Part shown: positions 35,101 to 48,739 of the stretch, piece after piece
How positions within the stretch are numbered: the first letter of the stretch is position 1
How the letters are laid out: each line of letters starts with the position of its first letter
Origin: Tomocerus qinae
Lineage: Eukaryota > Arthropoda > Collembola > Entomobryomorpha > Tomoceridae
Direction of reading: 5' to 3'
NCBI GenBank assembly: GCA_020055645.1
Contig: CM034548.1
Location: 32,290,201 to 32,354,200, forward strand
DNA length: 64,000 nt
The notes under the pieces: model-generated
Told to the model about the DNA's origin: nothing
What the model saw: the letters and a program-made list of their open reading frames with translations, nothing else
Database searches by the model: none
Translations under genes and position numbers: made by a program

Positions 35101-38100
35101 GACAGATAGGGTTCACGGTTCACCAAATTCAAAATGAGATAGCGATCAAATGTAATTCTCCTTTTAGCATTAGCCATCCGTAGAGAAACAATTAGGAGCT
35201 CTGAAAGCTTTAACTATTTATGTACATATAATGCTCCGCATTGCGAAATCTACCGTATGTAACTGGAGTGATACTAGTGATTTAGGTAGATAGACAAGAT
35301 ATAGGTAAACTAGGCAAGATAATTGAGAGAGAGAGAGTTCCTTTAAAGCTGAATTTCTGGAAACCATCTTTGTTCATTTCAAATGCATTCACCTTGATTG
35401 GATGAAATTTGGCAAGATGAAGCTAATCATAAAAGTAGGACTCTTGCGGCTTGTCCCTAGTAGTTTAAAACGAAAGAATTGAAAAGACGTAACTCTAGTA
35501 GTCACATGAATTAACTGGAGCTGAAAGCTTTGATGACTCAAGTCATCTAACCAAATGGATGCAAATTCCTTTAATCTTCTAGGAGAATTTCAGCTTTTAA
35601 TCTGGCTATTGCTGTAGTGTGGCAACGACATAAAGATGAAACTAGAGATGGAAGGTCATTGATGAGATTTAATGAAACGGCTCTACTATTTATACAAGAG
35701 CATTCGCTTTCTGACTCCGTCTCTCTTACATTAGTTAGCAAACTTAGTAAAGTACTCGCATTAAACTTTTTTAGCTTTCACAGCGGTATCCGTTACCCGT
35801 TAAGCTTTCAGAAGGTAATTAAGTAAAAAGGTTGAGTCAGGCGTTGAATGGAAGAATTGACTTGATCCCCACCGGATCCCTCTTGCCCAACTTGTTTACA
35901 AATATTTCCCTAATTTGCTCCTTCTAACCTATTTCCAATTAAATTCCAACAATGGCCTGGACTTCCTTTCCTATTTAATTAGCCATTCACTATAATCAAC
36001 ACACCACACTATTCGCTTTTCGGAAGTTGCTTTAACACTTTTATTCACCCACACAAAATATACAAGGTAAGGTCAACTCAAACCTCTCCTTTCTATACCT
36101 TCAATTTATAACACCAAAACTTTCTGCTTACATTATAATTATTTTAATCACATCATATAAGAGTCATGAATCTAGAAAATTTTCAGGATTAAACGACAAC
36201 TTTTCTATAATTAGCAAAAAATAAATATAGGCTGGAAATATAATATTTTCAAATAATATAGTTCTTTTATGGTCTAATACATCCATATAATTTAGTAGCA
36301 TTGGATTTAAACTTTGACTTTCGTTCGTATCAGTTTTTCCCTACTATATATTTGGTGTAGGGAAAAGTTGAAATTCACTACACTTAATCATTAGCCTTGT
36401 AGTATTGTGTTAAAATAGTTTCTATTGAGTGACCTGGCCGATTTAGGTCGTTATTTTAGCAAAGTTGTGTTTATTGCATTCCTATTTAGTATTTGCGAAG
36501 CTTCTAAAGGCTTGGAGCAAGATTCATTGTCGGTTTTGTAGCCGTTTGGCTTAGAACCAGAACGAAGCCATGTATTTATTATGATAATTAGCAAACATAG
36601 TCTTCCTGGGAGCTCAAAACTTTGTCAATAATCAAAGAATAAATAGGAAGCACAGATAGTTCAACATAGGAGAGTCTTCCGTGGGTGAGAAATAATAGAA
36701 AATCAGTTTATAGTTAGCTGGCAACGAAATTGTATTTACTTGGCGTAATGGAATAAAGTAGAGGTATATAGGGATCAATGTAATATCTAGATTAAACTGG
36801 TTAGTACATGGAAGAACATAATTATTGCATCCCACATAGCTTCATGGCATCTCTAGCTAATATGTTTTTGTGCAGTAGGCATGTCGGGTGAGTGGGAAAT
36901 ACTGGGAATTTCTTTTATATATAATTTGTGTGAAGCTGTGTATGGAAGCAGAAGGCTTATTCGGAGTGACTATATATACAGCCCTGAATTAGCACACCTA
37001 CCTTTAGTAACTGACGATCAGTGGGATTCGTAATTATTAAAATGAGCCTTCGGTAATGAAATGGGCTGAACTGCATTAATCGACAGAGTCCATAAGCTAC
37101 AGGGCTGAGTATTTGATATAGGAAACCTCTAATTTCCTTTGTACCCTTTTGTCTTGTGTAGGGAAGCGGAGGAAGGGAGTCGATGTCAAAGTAAATGAAT
37201 TCGACGTGACACATCGTGCGGTGCTTTGGCACATCTATTAGTAGTATACCTACATACATGGCAAAATACTCAGCCTCGATGTGATGACTGAGTTATGAAA
37301 AGTTGTAAGCGTTTACAACGTATTTATACCTTATAGGGATTACGGAGAATGATTAGCACAGAAATGGGAGAGAAAGCCTAACTTTCTCTAGAAAGCTAAA
37401 CTAGGAGAAGGTAGCACTTAATTGAATTTCCCATAAGTCTCTCCACTCGCTCACCATCACTGACTTTGTCCTTTCGTTACGCTCTTGCCCTTATTTACTT
37501 ACTACACAAACATTACAGATTCAATAGCTCACCTACCTTCTACCTATATGCATAATTTCCCCTTCACTTTGAGATGATGATCGAGTTGAGGTGAAACTCT
37601 TAGCCCCCTACAGATATCATCAATTACCAAACCCACAGTGTCCCTGCCACCACGCACTAAGTTAACAGTCAGCCACTGATCCATCCACTTTTACTCATCT
37701 CTTATGTAAATTGTCATTTTATAAATAAAATTACTAAACTCCATGATAGGTACAAAATCTTCATTTCTAGTGATACCAATTTCCTTAACAACATTCCACT
37801 TTTACTTGTGAAAGTAGAATTTGCCTAACTAAATCCATCATTTCTAATATAATATAGCTAAACTGAAATTTACAAAATAAATCAAAATAAATTTTTGTTC
37901 AAATAGTACATTGACAAATGTCTTGGAATTGCAGAGAGAGAAAATCCATGTAGCAAAATTAATTTCATTTGAGTTAGGAACCTATGACAAGGCACTTCTA
38001 CCAGATAGTTCATTAGTAAATCAAATTGTGGTTCAGGAATGACGGATATCTTTGCTCTGCATTAATGTAGACTATACTTACGCATTATTTGATACTGTCA

Positions 38101-38388
38101 ATTTGGATGCTTCCTCTGACATGTGAAACTGTCTGAAATACCAGATTTTCATCAGGATAATTCAATTGTAAGTCACTTGGAATATTTTAGATAAATATGA
38201 CATGGTAGAAGCGAATCGTACAGTCTTTAGAAGCGGGCATCGAGAATTTTTCAATCAAGAAGCACTCTCCTCAACCTAAATACGATTTCCAGACCAAAGT
38301 GTCATGAAGCTAAAATTCCATTTATGAATTAGTGTCTGTTTAAATTTCCATTTGAGATAAAGTATAGAATGGGAAGAGTGTAAAGTCC

Positions 38389-38550
38389 GCACGCCGTAAA
38401 TGGATTTTATATACGGCATGCCTTAAATGCCGCATATGACGTAAATTAAGCAAAAATAACACTTTTGGCAAGTTATGAATCAGATTTTGGCAACAATTTT
38501 TAGTTTACGGAATTTACGGCATTTGAGGCAATATACGGCATTTACGGCAC
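38389..38550. repeat. Fold-back element built from GCCGTAAAT-type units
   Basis: The two halves are inverted copies in three matching blocks: GCCGTAAAT (38393-38401) with ATTTACGGC (38540-38548); GCCTTAAATGCCG (38420-38432) with CGGCATTTGAGGC (38517-38529), one mismatch; and CGTAAA (38440-38445) with TTTACG (38504-38509). The loop contains two copies of TTTTGGCAA. A decayed MITE or other fold-back transposon is the simplest reading; a structured RNA is the alternative. No coding capacity and no clear target-site duplication. Confidence 0.7.
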
Positions 38551-41500
38551 ACTAGATACCTTGAGAAGGGGTAATTTCTATAGTAATCCATTTTCCCGAA
38601 AATTCTGGATACCTGGTAGAAACACATTCTAACCATAGTCGTTTATTTATTTTTGATTTGAGTGCCGAGTCAGGATCAAATAGAGAGAAATGAGAGTAGG
38701 CTTCATTTGAATTTAATTTATTCCCAGTGACTACTACAGCAAGAAGCCATTTATATCACTGATCTTCTCTTTCCTAAGTTAATAAACATAATATTATTTA
38801 CCTACTACATATCTGGAATCATATTGCTAATGCTTTCCTCCGTCGCGTTGCTGTTTGATTCCCACCAGTTATATGTAAGGAACGGAAATCCTTCCTAACA
38901 AGCTAATAACGTACCATTTTCTATTGATATACCTAGCAGATTACAATGGAATGGAAATTGATACAAAATAAATGGAATATCACATCTGGTAGGAAATTCG
39001 AGCGAATGGTAATTGAACATGACATGACATTATACGTAGGACTTAGACGGAATAGAAATTTCCAGAATCTCTTTGCGATATTGTGGTACTCTCAGTCCGA
39101 CTACTAATGTCTCCCATTTATAATACTGCTCACTACTATTCATATTTACTTAATACTTCCATTTCCAGAACGAGCAGCGCAAGGCGTAAATTTGCTTTTC
39201 TAAAAGGCTAAACTTCAAAATACATCAACGCTAAAAAGCTAAGGAAATAATATTCCGTATTTAAATGGCGGTGGCCAACTGCTTTCAGTATATTTTTAAG
39301 GAATTCCTGTTCAAGGGGGTATGACTCCATAGTCTCTTAAGATATGCCAATGGAATCCAACGGGTAGACATCCCTTTTAAACCAGCTTTACTTAAAATGT
39401 GAAAGTAGAGTGGTATTATATTTGCCTCTAGCTAAATAAATAATCAAATACAAAGTCATTTCTCAGTAATTCTTTAGATGTGGCCATATGGACACAAAAT
39501 AAAATGAAGAGGGATGACTCCGTCATGTCGATTTTGCTGATTACCTCAAATATTCCATGCCATAAATATGATAGTTTATAATTTTGAAGGCAAATAAAAT
39601 AAATATTTCCATGCCAAAATTTTAAATACAAAGATTTTTCTGAAAATTGATAGAGACTATAAAAACCACGAGTTTTTTGTGACTACGTTCTTCCTTTTCT
39701 CGTTCCCACCTCCAGATTTGTAATGTTCTATAATTCCATGACGCCTACATCCCACTCTCACCGTTCCTGAGCGCTTTATGTTTTGTATTTCACTTTGAAA
39801 GCCAATATATCTTATTAAATATTACATAACAGGCTATTGTTATGGCATTGTAGTAGTACTTATATGGAATGAGCCATATAGTCATATAGTGTAAGTTAAT
39901 AATACGTTGTGAAACAATAGGAAACATGTTCAAAAACCTCAGCACACAAAACTTGAATCTTTTGCAGGATTTCAATGGAATAGATACCATATATGTGACA
40001 CGTACAAATAGAAAATGAAAGAATTAAAGGAAAACGGAAATTCCAAAACTGCGATACGCAGCTATTCCCACCAGTCCGAAGTTTACACTTTCATTATTTG
40101 ATTTTGTGGTTTTGTCTGTGTATGATTACATAGAGAATGTAGTTACACAGTAATCGAATTATATCACAACAAAAACTAAACAGGTTACTACGTTGGACTA
40201 TTGGATTAAACTGAAGTTGAAAGATATATGGACCTGATATTAATTTTATTCAAATTTTCCCTAGCACCATCCGTAAGTGGACATTGCACAATAGCGGATG
40301 CTCAGGGCACTCGTATATTCATATTATTTATACAATACATACTATCATACATTTCCGTTGCTTTAAACCAACTAGTATGAATGAAATCGTCGACCCGTCG
40401 AATCCAGCAGAGAATTAATACAATTAGAATTGTACATTATTGAAATGGTAACCTGTATGAACAAATTGACAGAGACTACAACAGAAAACTAAAACGATAG
40501 ACTGCTTTTACAAAAGATAAAGTAGCAACCTTTTTATGAACAGCTACCTATTTCAAAAAGCCTATCCTTCGTTCTTTTTGCCATTTATCTTCAGCTAAAG
40601 AGAAAGCAAACCAAGAAAATAAATTGCAATATAAATTACTTTTAACGGCACTATCTGCATTTCCTTTATAAAAACAAAACCTAAATCCTTCTTTAAAATT
40701 CCTTTGCCAAACATTTTTTATTGAAACCATTACACTATTGCATTTTATTTTATGTATTTATTATAGTAATTCATGTAAAAATATATATATAGATTTAAAT
40801 CAAAATTGTTAACTCTTTGCCATTTGCTTTTAAATAGTAAAACAGGTATAGGTGTAATAAAATTGTAGCATATTAGATCAAGATTAAAAGCAGAGTATGT
40901 AGTCAATTTTAACACCACGCCAGGTGCAACGAAGTGAATATAAAAACATTTCTAAAGAGTGCATTAAGTAAATTTAGAAACCTATCCTGATTGTGGATTT
41001 CTATGAATGCATGAATAGAGATCCGCAATAATAGTTTGGACTCCAGGCTATCCCTATTCCAAGCACTTTATCTCTTGTACTTCAAAATGTCACAATGATT
41101 CTAACTTAAGCTTACAATTTGCTTTAGACATTTTCAAATAACGATAATAGACTGACTACATAATTGTGGTTTGCGTCACTAGAATGATCCAATAGCTTTT
41201 CTTTCAATGAGAATACATTTATATACCAGTTTGGACTAACTTAAGTAGAATCCGATAATATTTGTAAAGCAAGAGTTTTAAAAGTTAAATGTCCAGACAA
41301 GTCGTCTTGGGATCCAAATCGATATCTTTCAGCTTACTATGCGATGTTTAGTGCAAATGCAAAATCTCCATTAGGATTGCTCAGCACAAACAAAATTTGC
41401 ATATAAGTGTATAATAACCATTACATTTGCATTGAAAGAAAAGTGCCCAACGTTTAAGCGACGGAGTTCTCGGAAATTGTGCTTCCACAAAAACAAACCG

Positions 41501-44500
41501 TTTCTCTACTTCCTTCTTAGCAACTTCTGATGTTTTTCAATCAATTCTCTTTAACAACAGGAATTACCACATAGATTACACTCTTTTGTGTAATGTAAGT
41601 TTTTATACAACCAACCCAAATATTTTGGTACAACATTACCAACATTTTTCTGTCGTAGTTAATTTCACCCTGTGATCGATGCTTTTTACTAATCGATCTA
41701 CTACCAATAGGCGTGTATGTTAAAAATATATTAAATAAATGATTTTCTACTTCATTTGCACCTCACTGTATGGCCTTACGACCTTTGAAAATAAAATTTA
41801 TTTTTAGGAAAGTTTATTGCAGGGAAATTAAAAATTATTTTTACAAAAATGAATAATAAAAGTTTTAAAGATTTTTTTGATGGTAACTGAAAAGATTAGA
41901 AAAGGTAAGTGGATATCTACAGATAATACATAGTCACGTAGTGTAGTACTTGCTTCTTTTTATTTCCTTAACTCCGATAGTGTTTCTATTGGCATACATT
42001 TAGTAACGCTCGTTCTATTGACTTACAAAAGTCCTGAAATAAGCTGTAGTAAATGATTTCAGGGTTTTATTATGTGTTAATTAGATTCAGGATTAGAATA
42101 CCCCAATATTAAAGACATAATGGCAATGTAAAGGTCTCTTGAGATTCAGCAAATCCTTATTTTGGTAAGGCTAAGAAAGAAATGCTGTTTTTGTTATGAT
42201 AGGATGGAAGAAGAGTGCGTAGCAAGGTATTAAATAGCAATTCATCTAAAATGAATGATTGAGGTTGCCAACGTATCGCACTTTCGTATGTTACTAAGAT
42301 TAATACAGCGGCGTGACTACAGTGTCAATAATTTGTGGGTATTCAGAATATCAATTTTTATAGACTCGTGAATAAAGCAGTAAATAAAGTGGCGTAGAAA
42401 AGTGTGAAAGTTATGGGGAGGATGAAGGGGAGGGTAAATGAAGAGATAGAAGCTGGTGTGCATTTAAATGTGTGTGGAGTTGGTGTATGCAATCTACCTT
42501 TTAGTACCTAATGCTATAATATTTATGGTTTCTATGTATAAATATAAGCTGTTCAGTACACAAAGAGAGATAAGACAATTATTTCGGAACCCCCAATACC
42601 ATTCCAGAGCAAAGGCAATAAAGATAAAGATAAATAGTATTATCATCCATTATGTCCAAGTCAAATGTCAACCCGACTTGCTAGTAAAGTGTTCCGTTCT
42701 GTTCTTTCCTTAGCTAAGCCCTATTGTTGACTAGACTCTCGTTGGTCTCACCGAAGCTAGACTTCTCTCTCGTTAGACAACTCAAAGTAAATGTGTACAA
42801 TAGGCTCTATACTCCTACAATGTACTATAATATACAGGGAAACTGGCGGGCGTATTTACAATTGCATTTCGGAGTGGCTTACTCACTTAAATCTCTCTAT
42901 CCCTTCTTCCTCCATTTCCAGTCAGACTCAGCAGCTCCGCTTCCGAATTTTCACATTAAACTCCCAAAAACAAACGAGGACTACGCCGCTACTTTTACAG
43001 AAAATGTGTATGTACTTTGGTCCACAATAATATATGGCCCACAGTGCTAGCAATTTACTTGGGTCTATGCTTTCTGACTTGGTTAACATTAGCACGCCTA
43101 GCCTACAGCTTGACTTCTCTCTACTTGCTCCTATTGATGCCAGGAAGCCAAACCTCAAATCAGTTCCAATATCTCCATTGTACTTTCTTCAACCGACTTT
43201 CTCATTATGGTCGGTCAAAACCTAGCTGGTCTGCTCAATTACATTCCACACACATACACCAGTAAGTACCGCTCACAGTTCAAGGCAACAATGTACCGAA
43301 ATCTTACTAACACTCCACCACTACAATAACATACTATATAGTGCTATACACATTCCCACCCATAAACTACATTACATACTAAATTCAACTCCAGCATCAT
43401 TTTTATCCTATTTATTCTCATTCCGCTACTCCCCTGGGACCTCATCCACTGCATTCTACTAATGCGACACAAATATACACCTTATAACTCTAGCATACTA
43501 AAACTATGATTACGAATGCCAATATATAGCGAATTAAAATTACTTTATAATTAAATTATCAATTAGGAAATATGCGCACAACTGCCACCATATCAAACTA
43601 TCGCTACCTTTGTTTATCTACTACTTTGTACTAGTACAAGATATCGGAACCATATCGAGACACCAAGTGACATTTCCATAGATAGTCACACAGAGAAATA
43701 AAAAAAAGTAGTTTTCAAAGCAATCGCATGTTTACTACCTTTTTATCTGTGCTCACCAATCTTTTATTCACTATTTTCCATTAAATAGCATGTATATAGT
43801 AGTAGCGATACATCAGACATAATTTAACATTGAGATACTTCCTATAACATTCCTTTTTCATTCTTATGGAACATACTTGAATGTATCAAAATCATCTATA
43901 GAATTAAAATTAAATTATTTCTATCAGTTAAAAAAATATTGACCGCTTTTAAAATAGTGCAAATAAGCACCTAAGTCCTTTTATTCAAAAAGAAACACTT
44001 GGTACCTATTGACGCATTCTGAAAATTGGTAAAAGTATTTTATACCTAATTGAATGCAGATAATTTGTAGTACATTATAAAAAATCCACCTGCACTACGA
44101 ACCCATAAAATGCATGATACTACAATGTGGTTCTGTCTCATGTTTAACTTGAATTGCCTTAGCAAAAGTTTTCATTAATAAGCAACAAAGACGAAAAAAG
44201 GCGTTTTTTGAAAATGTGAAATAATATCTTGCAAGTCTATATATTTATAAGTTCAACCATAGTAGTAAAAGCGCAAAACTAAGAGTACGAGAATGTTTTT
44301 CCAGCAAAAAGAATGATTTGCCAACTTTGAAACAGCACGAAAAAGACAAATTGGTATTTCAAATTCATATTAGTTTTATATGGATAACATCAAACGTGGA
44401 ATTATGTAAAGGAAAATGGAAAACGACTACCTATGCTGTACATATTGGCAAATAGGTCTTTAAGTCTATAATAATTTTTTTCTTTTTCCCTGTATAGCAA

Positions 44501-47500
44501 AATATGGAAATGGTGGATTATTCATATTTTGTGTTCGAATATCGGAAATGAAAGCTAAAGCAGTGGAGAGTGCGATAAGGTGGGAAAAGAGGACTATTTG
44601 ACAAGATGACAACCTCCTATATCTACAGTCTCAAATTATTCAGATGAATAGGACCCGTCTGGTTGGATGTAAACGGCGTAGAAGTTCTCATGCACTTTAG
44701 ATGACTCCGGCGGATCATCTCTACTCTTGATTAATATTCATCTATCTATCCCATGACTAATTTTACTTAGGCGGCAGAGGTAGGGAAACTTGAAACTCTT
44801 GTTACTACACAAACTACAGCTCCTGATATTTCATCCTGGCATTTCCATACTTTCTTTGCCGAAAAGTTACGGTTACGGCATTGGGTTTTACGCTCTGGGT
44901 ATAACAGAAGCGTATATACTTGAAATTGGGATGAGTTGGCGCTTAAACTATTTGTATATAATGGCCACTGAGATATTGTCCAGACTACAGATACTGTCAA
45001 ATTATAACTTATCATAGTTGGCGAATCAAATAGTTTCAAACTTGTTCATTTCCTCTTCCAATGAATCTAAAATTAACGAATTCAATTAAATCCTTGAGAA
45101 TATAACGTCCTGAATTTCTAACACATTGAAGTATTAGAGATTTTAAATGACTCACGAAATTAAGTGAATTTCGTAAATGAGATCTGAATTTATTTCGCTC
45201 GAGAAAATGGCTAGTTTTTCGATCTAAAAGAATTTGTGAAGTGCTAAGTACATTGGATTTATTTGATTGGCTCTTTTGTAAAAACTTTCGGGTAAATTTT
45301 GGAGCCTTGCCCAGATTGGTAATACAATTACTACAATCAAATAGTGAGCACTGTAGATTTTGTAAAGTGTGCTGACAATCTCTATTTTATCAAATAAAAC
45401 TGAAGAAGAGAGACGGGAACATGGCATTATAATATATCTTCGTACAGGTATGTGCAGAAACACAAATGCCAATAGAGTAAGTTCCTCCGTGTCGTGTGTG
45501 CAGTATCTAGTATTTATTCATACGCTTTTCCTATGTACTCTAAGCCTTTCTTTGTAGTCGACTTTCATTAGGACTATTTTCATCTGCAGGGATTTTCCGC
45601 AATGCTCTGCTGATCGTTACCTGTGCAGTTGGGCTTATAGTTATCGTCTATATCTATATACCGACAAGAAAAATGTACTCTTACCCGTTTCACAATAATA
45701 CTAACTAAGTACATATAGTATATCAGTGAAATATAGCTTGCTTATATTCTTTCTGACACTGATGCACTTCTACTACTCTAGTCCTTATTTAATATAGGTC
45801 ACTAAACTACTAACCGACTTGCCCGGCAATAAATCATTTCAACTAAAATGGACAAAGGTTGAAACACAATATATCAACAAAAATTATTTTATAATGCCTA
45901 TGTTGATCCACAATTTTCACGTTGCTCTTAAATAAATGCCACTACACTTCTCCAATAATAAAATTCTCTACGTTGTTTATCTTGCATTTTTTATTTTTCT
46001 CTGAAATTTTTATTGATTCCTATGATGTTGTGCCAGATTCTAACTCTCACTAAACCAATGGAATATGCAAATATAAATATATACTACCATCGCGGTTATA
46101 TTGTGGCACCCAAAATGAATAAATAAGACATACAAATAAATTTTATATAGACATAAACATATTTATACGACCTTTGAACTTTAACCAGCAATATAGAGTC
46201 TCTGTATTTTGCAAATTCGTTTTCTTGTTCATAAAATTCAATGTCTACTTCAATTGGCTTTGCAAAAAGATACGTATTTATTGCTTTTTTTCATTTTTAT
46301 CTACATATTTTGCATGCCTGTACAATATTATTCAAGCCATCTGCATGAAAGAAGAAAAGGCTGCTATATTTAACCCTTTTCTGTGGTATTATTGCTACAA
46401 ATAAGTGAAAGTTAGCTATAGAAATCATGTCACTTTGTCGGCATCAACAATTTGCATCCAATTTGAGATGTATTCAAGTTGTTTTTCCTCAAAGGATGTA
46501 TTCCCCATGTAAATACATAGGTAAATTGTACACAGTCTCAAAATAGATCCAATGTATAAATAAATGAGCTTGGAACAATAAATTAAGTGTTGTCTCAAAT
46601 ACTATTACGGGCATAATAGGATTTAGAGTGTTGTGTAGTCGGGTTCAAGTAATTTCCTCTTGTTTGTGTTTTGCATGGAGCTCTTTTGAATCATTTCTGT
46701 GTGGAGAAGAATCCTTTCAAAGCAGAAAAGAATCAGTAATGTCTTTGAACAGACTTCTTCGTAGTGGGACACGCAATCTACACGTTAACTATCAATAATA
46801 TTGCATAAGTAGCGACAGTGGAGGTAGTAGCCTAACCAAAACAAACAGATCTACCTAAACGCATCCACCTGGCTGAGCAAGGAAAGGTGAAGGATGACAG
46901 TGAAAGTTTTCTATTAACAATAAGTGAATTTATCTAGCGATGCATCTGCTTTAGTCAACAACAACTAGTCTACTTAATATATTGCACGCACTACGGGTAT
47001 ACGAGGAAAGCTATTTATTCCATAGTGCCATGTACACTGTTATTTACTACTTTCATGTCTTTATTTACACTCGCCCTCCTTTATGCGGAAAACCTAATTA
47101 CAATAGTCATGTAAGGTTATATCCTTTTGTATCATCCTATTGTTATGTATAAGATCCTTTTGATGATGCAACAACAATTGTGATAGGCAATGACACTATT
47201 TTTCAAAGAAAATAACACCTAAACGTATTAAGTATGAGTTATCACATTGTTATGATGCAACTATTATACTCAGAAGCAAACAATAAAAATAGGACAGATA
47301 AGAATACAATAGCATCTTAAGAATAGCTGTATAAGATAAACCAAAAGCAAACAAAGAAATCGTATTCTTAACCCTCATTGTACTATCTTATATGTACATA
47401 GATAGTGTGGTTAGCTCCAGTGTCAATATTTTCCGACCACAAAGAGTACATGAAATATAATCTCCACATCTTTGTAAATATAATTCAATGAAATGTAATG

Positions 47501-48310
47501 AAATACCTTAACCTTTTAACAATACTATTATTTTTTTAATGAAAAGTAATACTTTTATCCAGGAAATAGTATTCGTTAACATGCATTAACCAGTACACCT
47601 TCCCTGAATAGCTTTACACAAACTAGGAATAGAAATAGAACTAATTTTTAAAACAGATATACCCAAATGGAAATTAATGGCTTTCTCTATACAGCTAAGG
47701 GTATATTTAATTGACAAGGAAAATCGATTGGATTTTGCATTTTCTATGAACATGAAAAATTACTGCTTGTTTCTAAGAGCTTATATTCTGTCAAATTAAT
47801 ACAACTCGGTTAGCACGTGGACTTAGATTGAATGATATGTGTACGGTTCAGTATCTAAGTAATTGATTAGAAAATATAGAATAGTTGTAGCTGTCCCTCA
47901 TCAATCAATAATAAATAATGATGAGAAAGTTATCTGAGGATATGTGTAAGTTGTGTAACTCATGTCTTTAGAGTGGTGTTGGGGGCATAAAAAAGAAAGT
48001 GAATGTAGCGCGAAGGGCAGCAATAAAGTATAATTAGAGCAGATGGAAGTGATCGAATGGAAGGAGAACAGCTGAGCATTTGATTTGTTTACCCTGAAAA
48101 CGTTTTCTCTTCCTATGTTAGAAGGGATCTGTCAATTTGTAAAGAATGGTCGAAGAATGAAAGATAAAATATCTTGGTAATTACCTGAAGATGAACTAAA
48201 AGGGTATCAGTTACCTAATAATGTGGAGAAAGTGTAAAAGAAGAAAGGAAAATATAATAGGTTGTTTTACTTGTATTAGAAGTTTGAATGCTTTCTCTTC
48301 TCTTTTTCAG

Positions 48311-48425
48311 ATCTTGTTGCCTTGCGTGAAGAACAGGAGCCGGGCTAGCCAAAAACTTTCAACTTGGATTTTCTCTGCCAAATGACAACAGTCAACTTTA
48401 ACAAAATAAAGTTGTCTATCTCCGG
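48311..48425 (+). other. Candidate 3'-terminal exon of an unidentified plus-strand transcript
   Basis: A long pyrimidine tract ending TTCTCTTCTCTTTTTCAG at 48310 is one of the best acceptors in the window. The following 100 bases are GC-richer than their surroundings and end at AATAAA (48405-48410) with GTTGTCTATC behind it. Open frames after the acceptor are only 5 to 24 codons, so it would hold the end of a coding region or a non-coding RNA. No upstream partner exon is secure. Confidence 0.3.
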
Positions 48426-48646
48426 ATTGAGTGATCGTAGCAAGATCGTAATTTTTTTAATGTGTTCTTAATGTCACCTTGATTTGTAGATTGTAGATAG
48501 TAATGATTTTTGGTAATTTTAATAAGTCTATATAATTGGAACAATTGTAATTGATCAGTTTGACAGTTTAAAGGTGACAGGTAAAACTTTCACAATAAAC
48601 AGAATAGAGTACTGAGAGTTGAGAATAATTAGTTTGCTTTAGGCAG

Positions 48647-48733
48647 AAACATCTGTCCGCACACACAAGATAACATGAATACAGCACTGGATCAGAGTCT
48701 ATGCAGTTTCGATGAAAATGAAAGTATTAGAAA
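48647..48733 (+). other. Candidate first coding exon of an unidentified plus-strand gene
   Basis: After CTTTAGGCAG (acceptor or exon interior) comes an ATG at 48675 with AAC before it, then MNTALDQSLCSFDENESIR, cut by a strong donor, GAAA|GTAAGT at 734. The reading frame ends in TAA inside the donor, so splicing would be needed. I do not recognise the peptide. One phase-compatible exon candidate downstream is at 63403-63459. Confidence 0.2.
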
Positions 48734-48739
48734 GTAAGT

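Larger units (their letters stand above)
27400..48300. other. Region without an identifiable gene
   Basis: About 21 kb of AT-rich sequence with many stops in all frames. Notable contents are a degenerate AAGTCAAG run near 32.04-32.11 kb, a fold-back repeat at 38.4-38.55 kb, and a GC-richer, stop-poor island at 42.7-43.3 kb with splice-like signals. I see no tRNA, transposase or reverse-transcriptase sequence. It could be intergenic DNA or an intron of a gene lying mostly outside the window. Confidence 0.6.
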
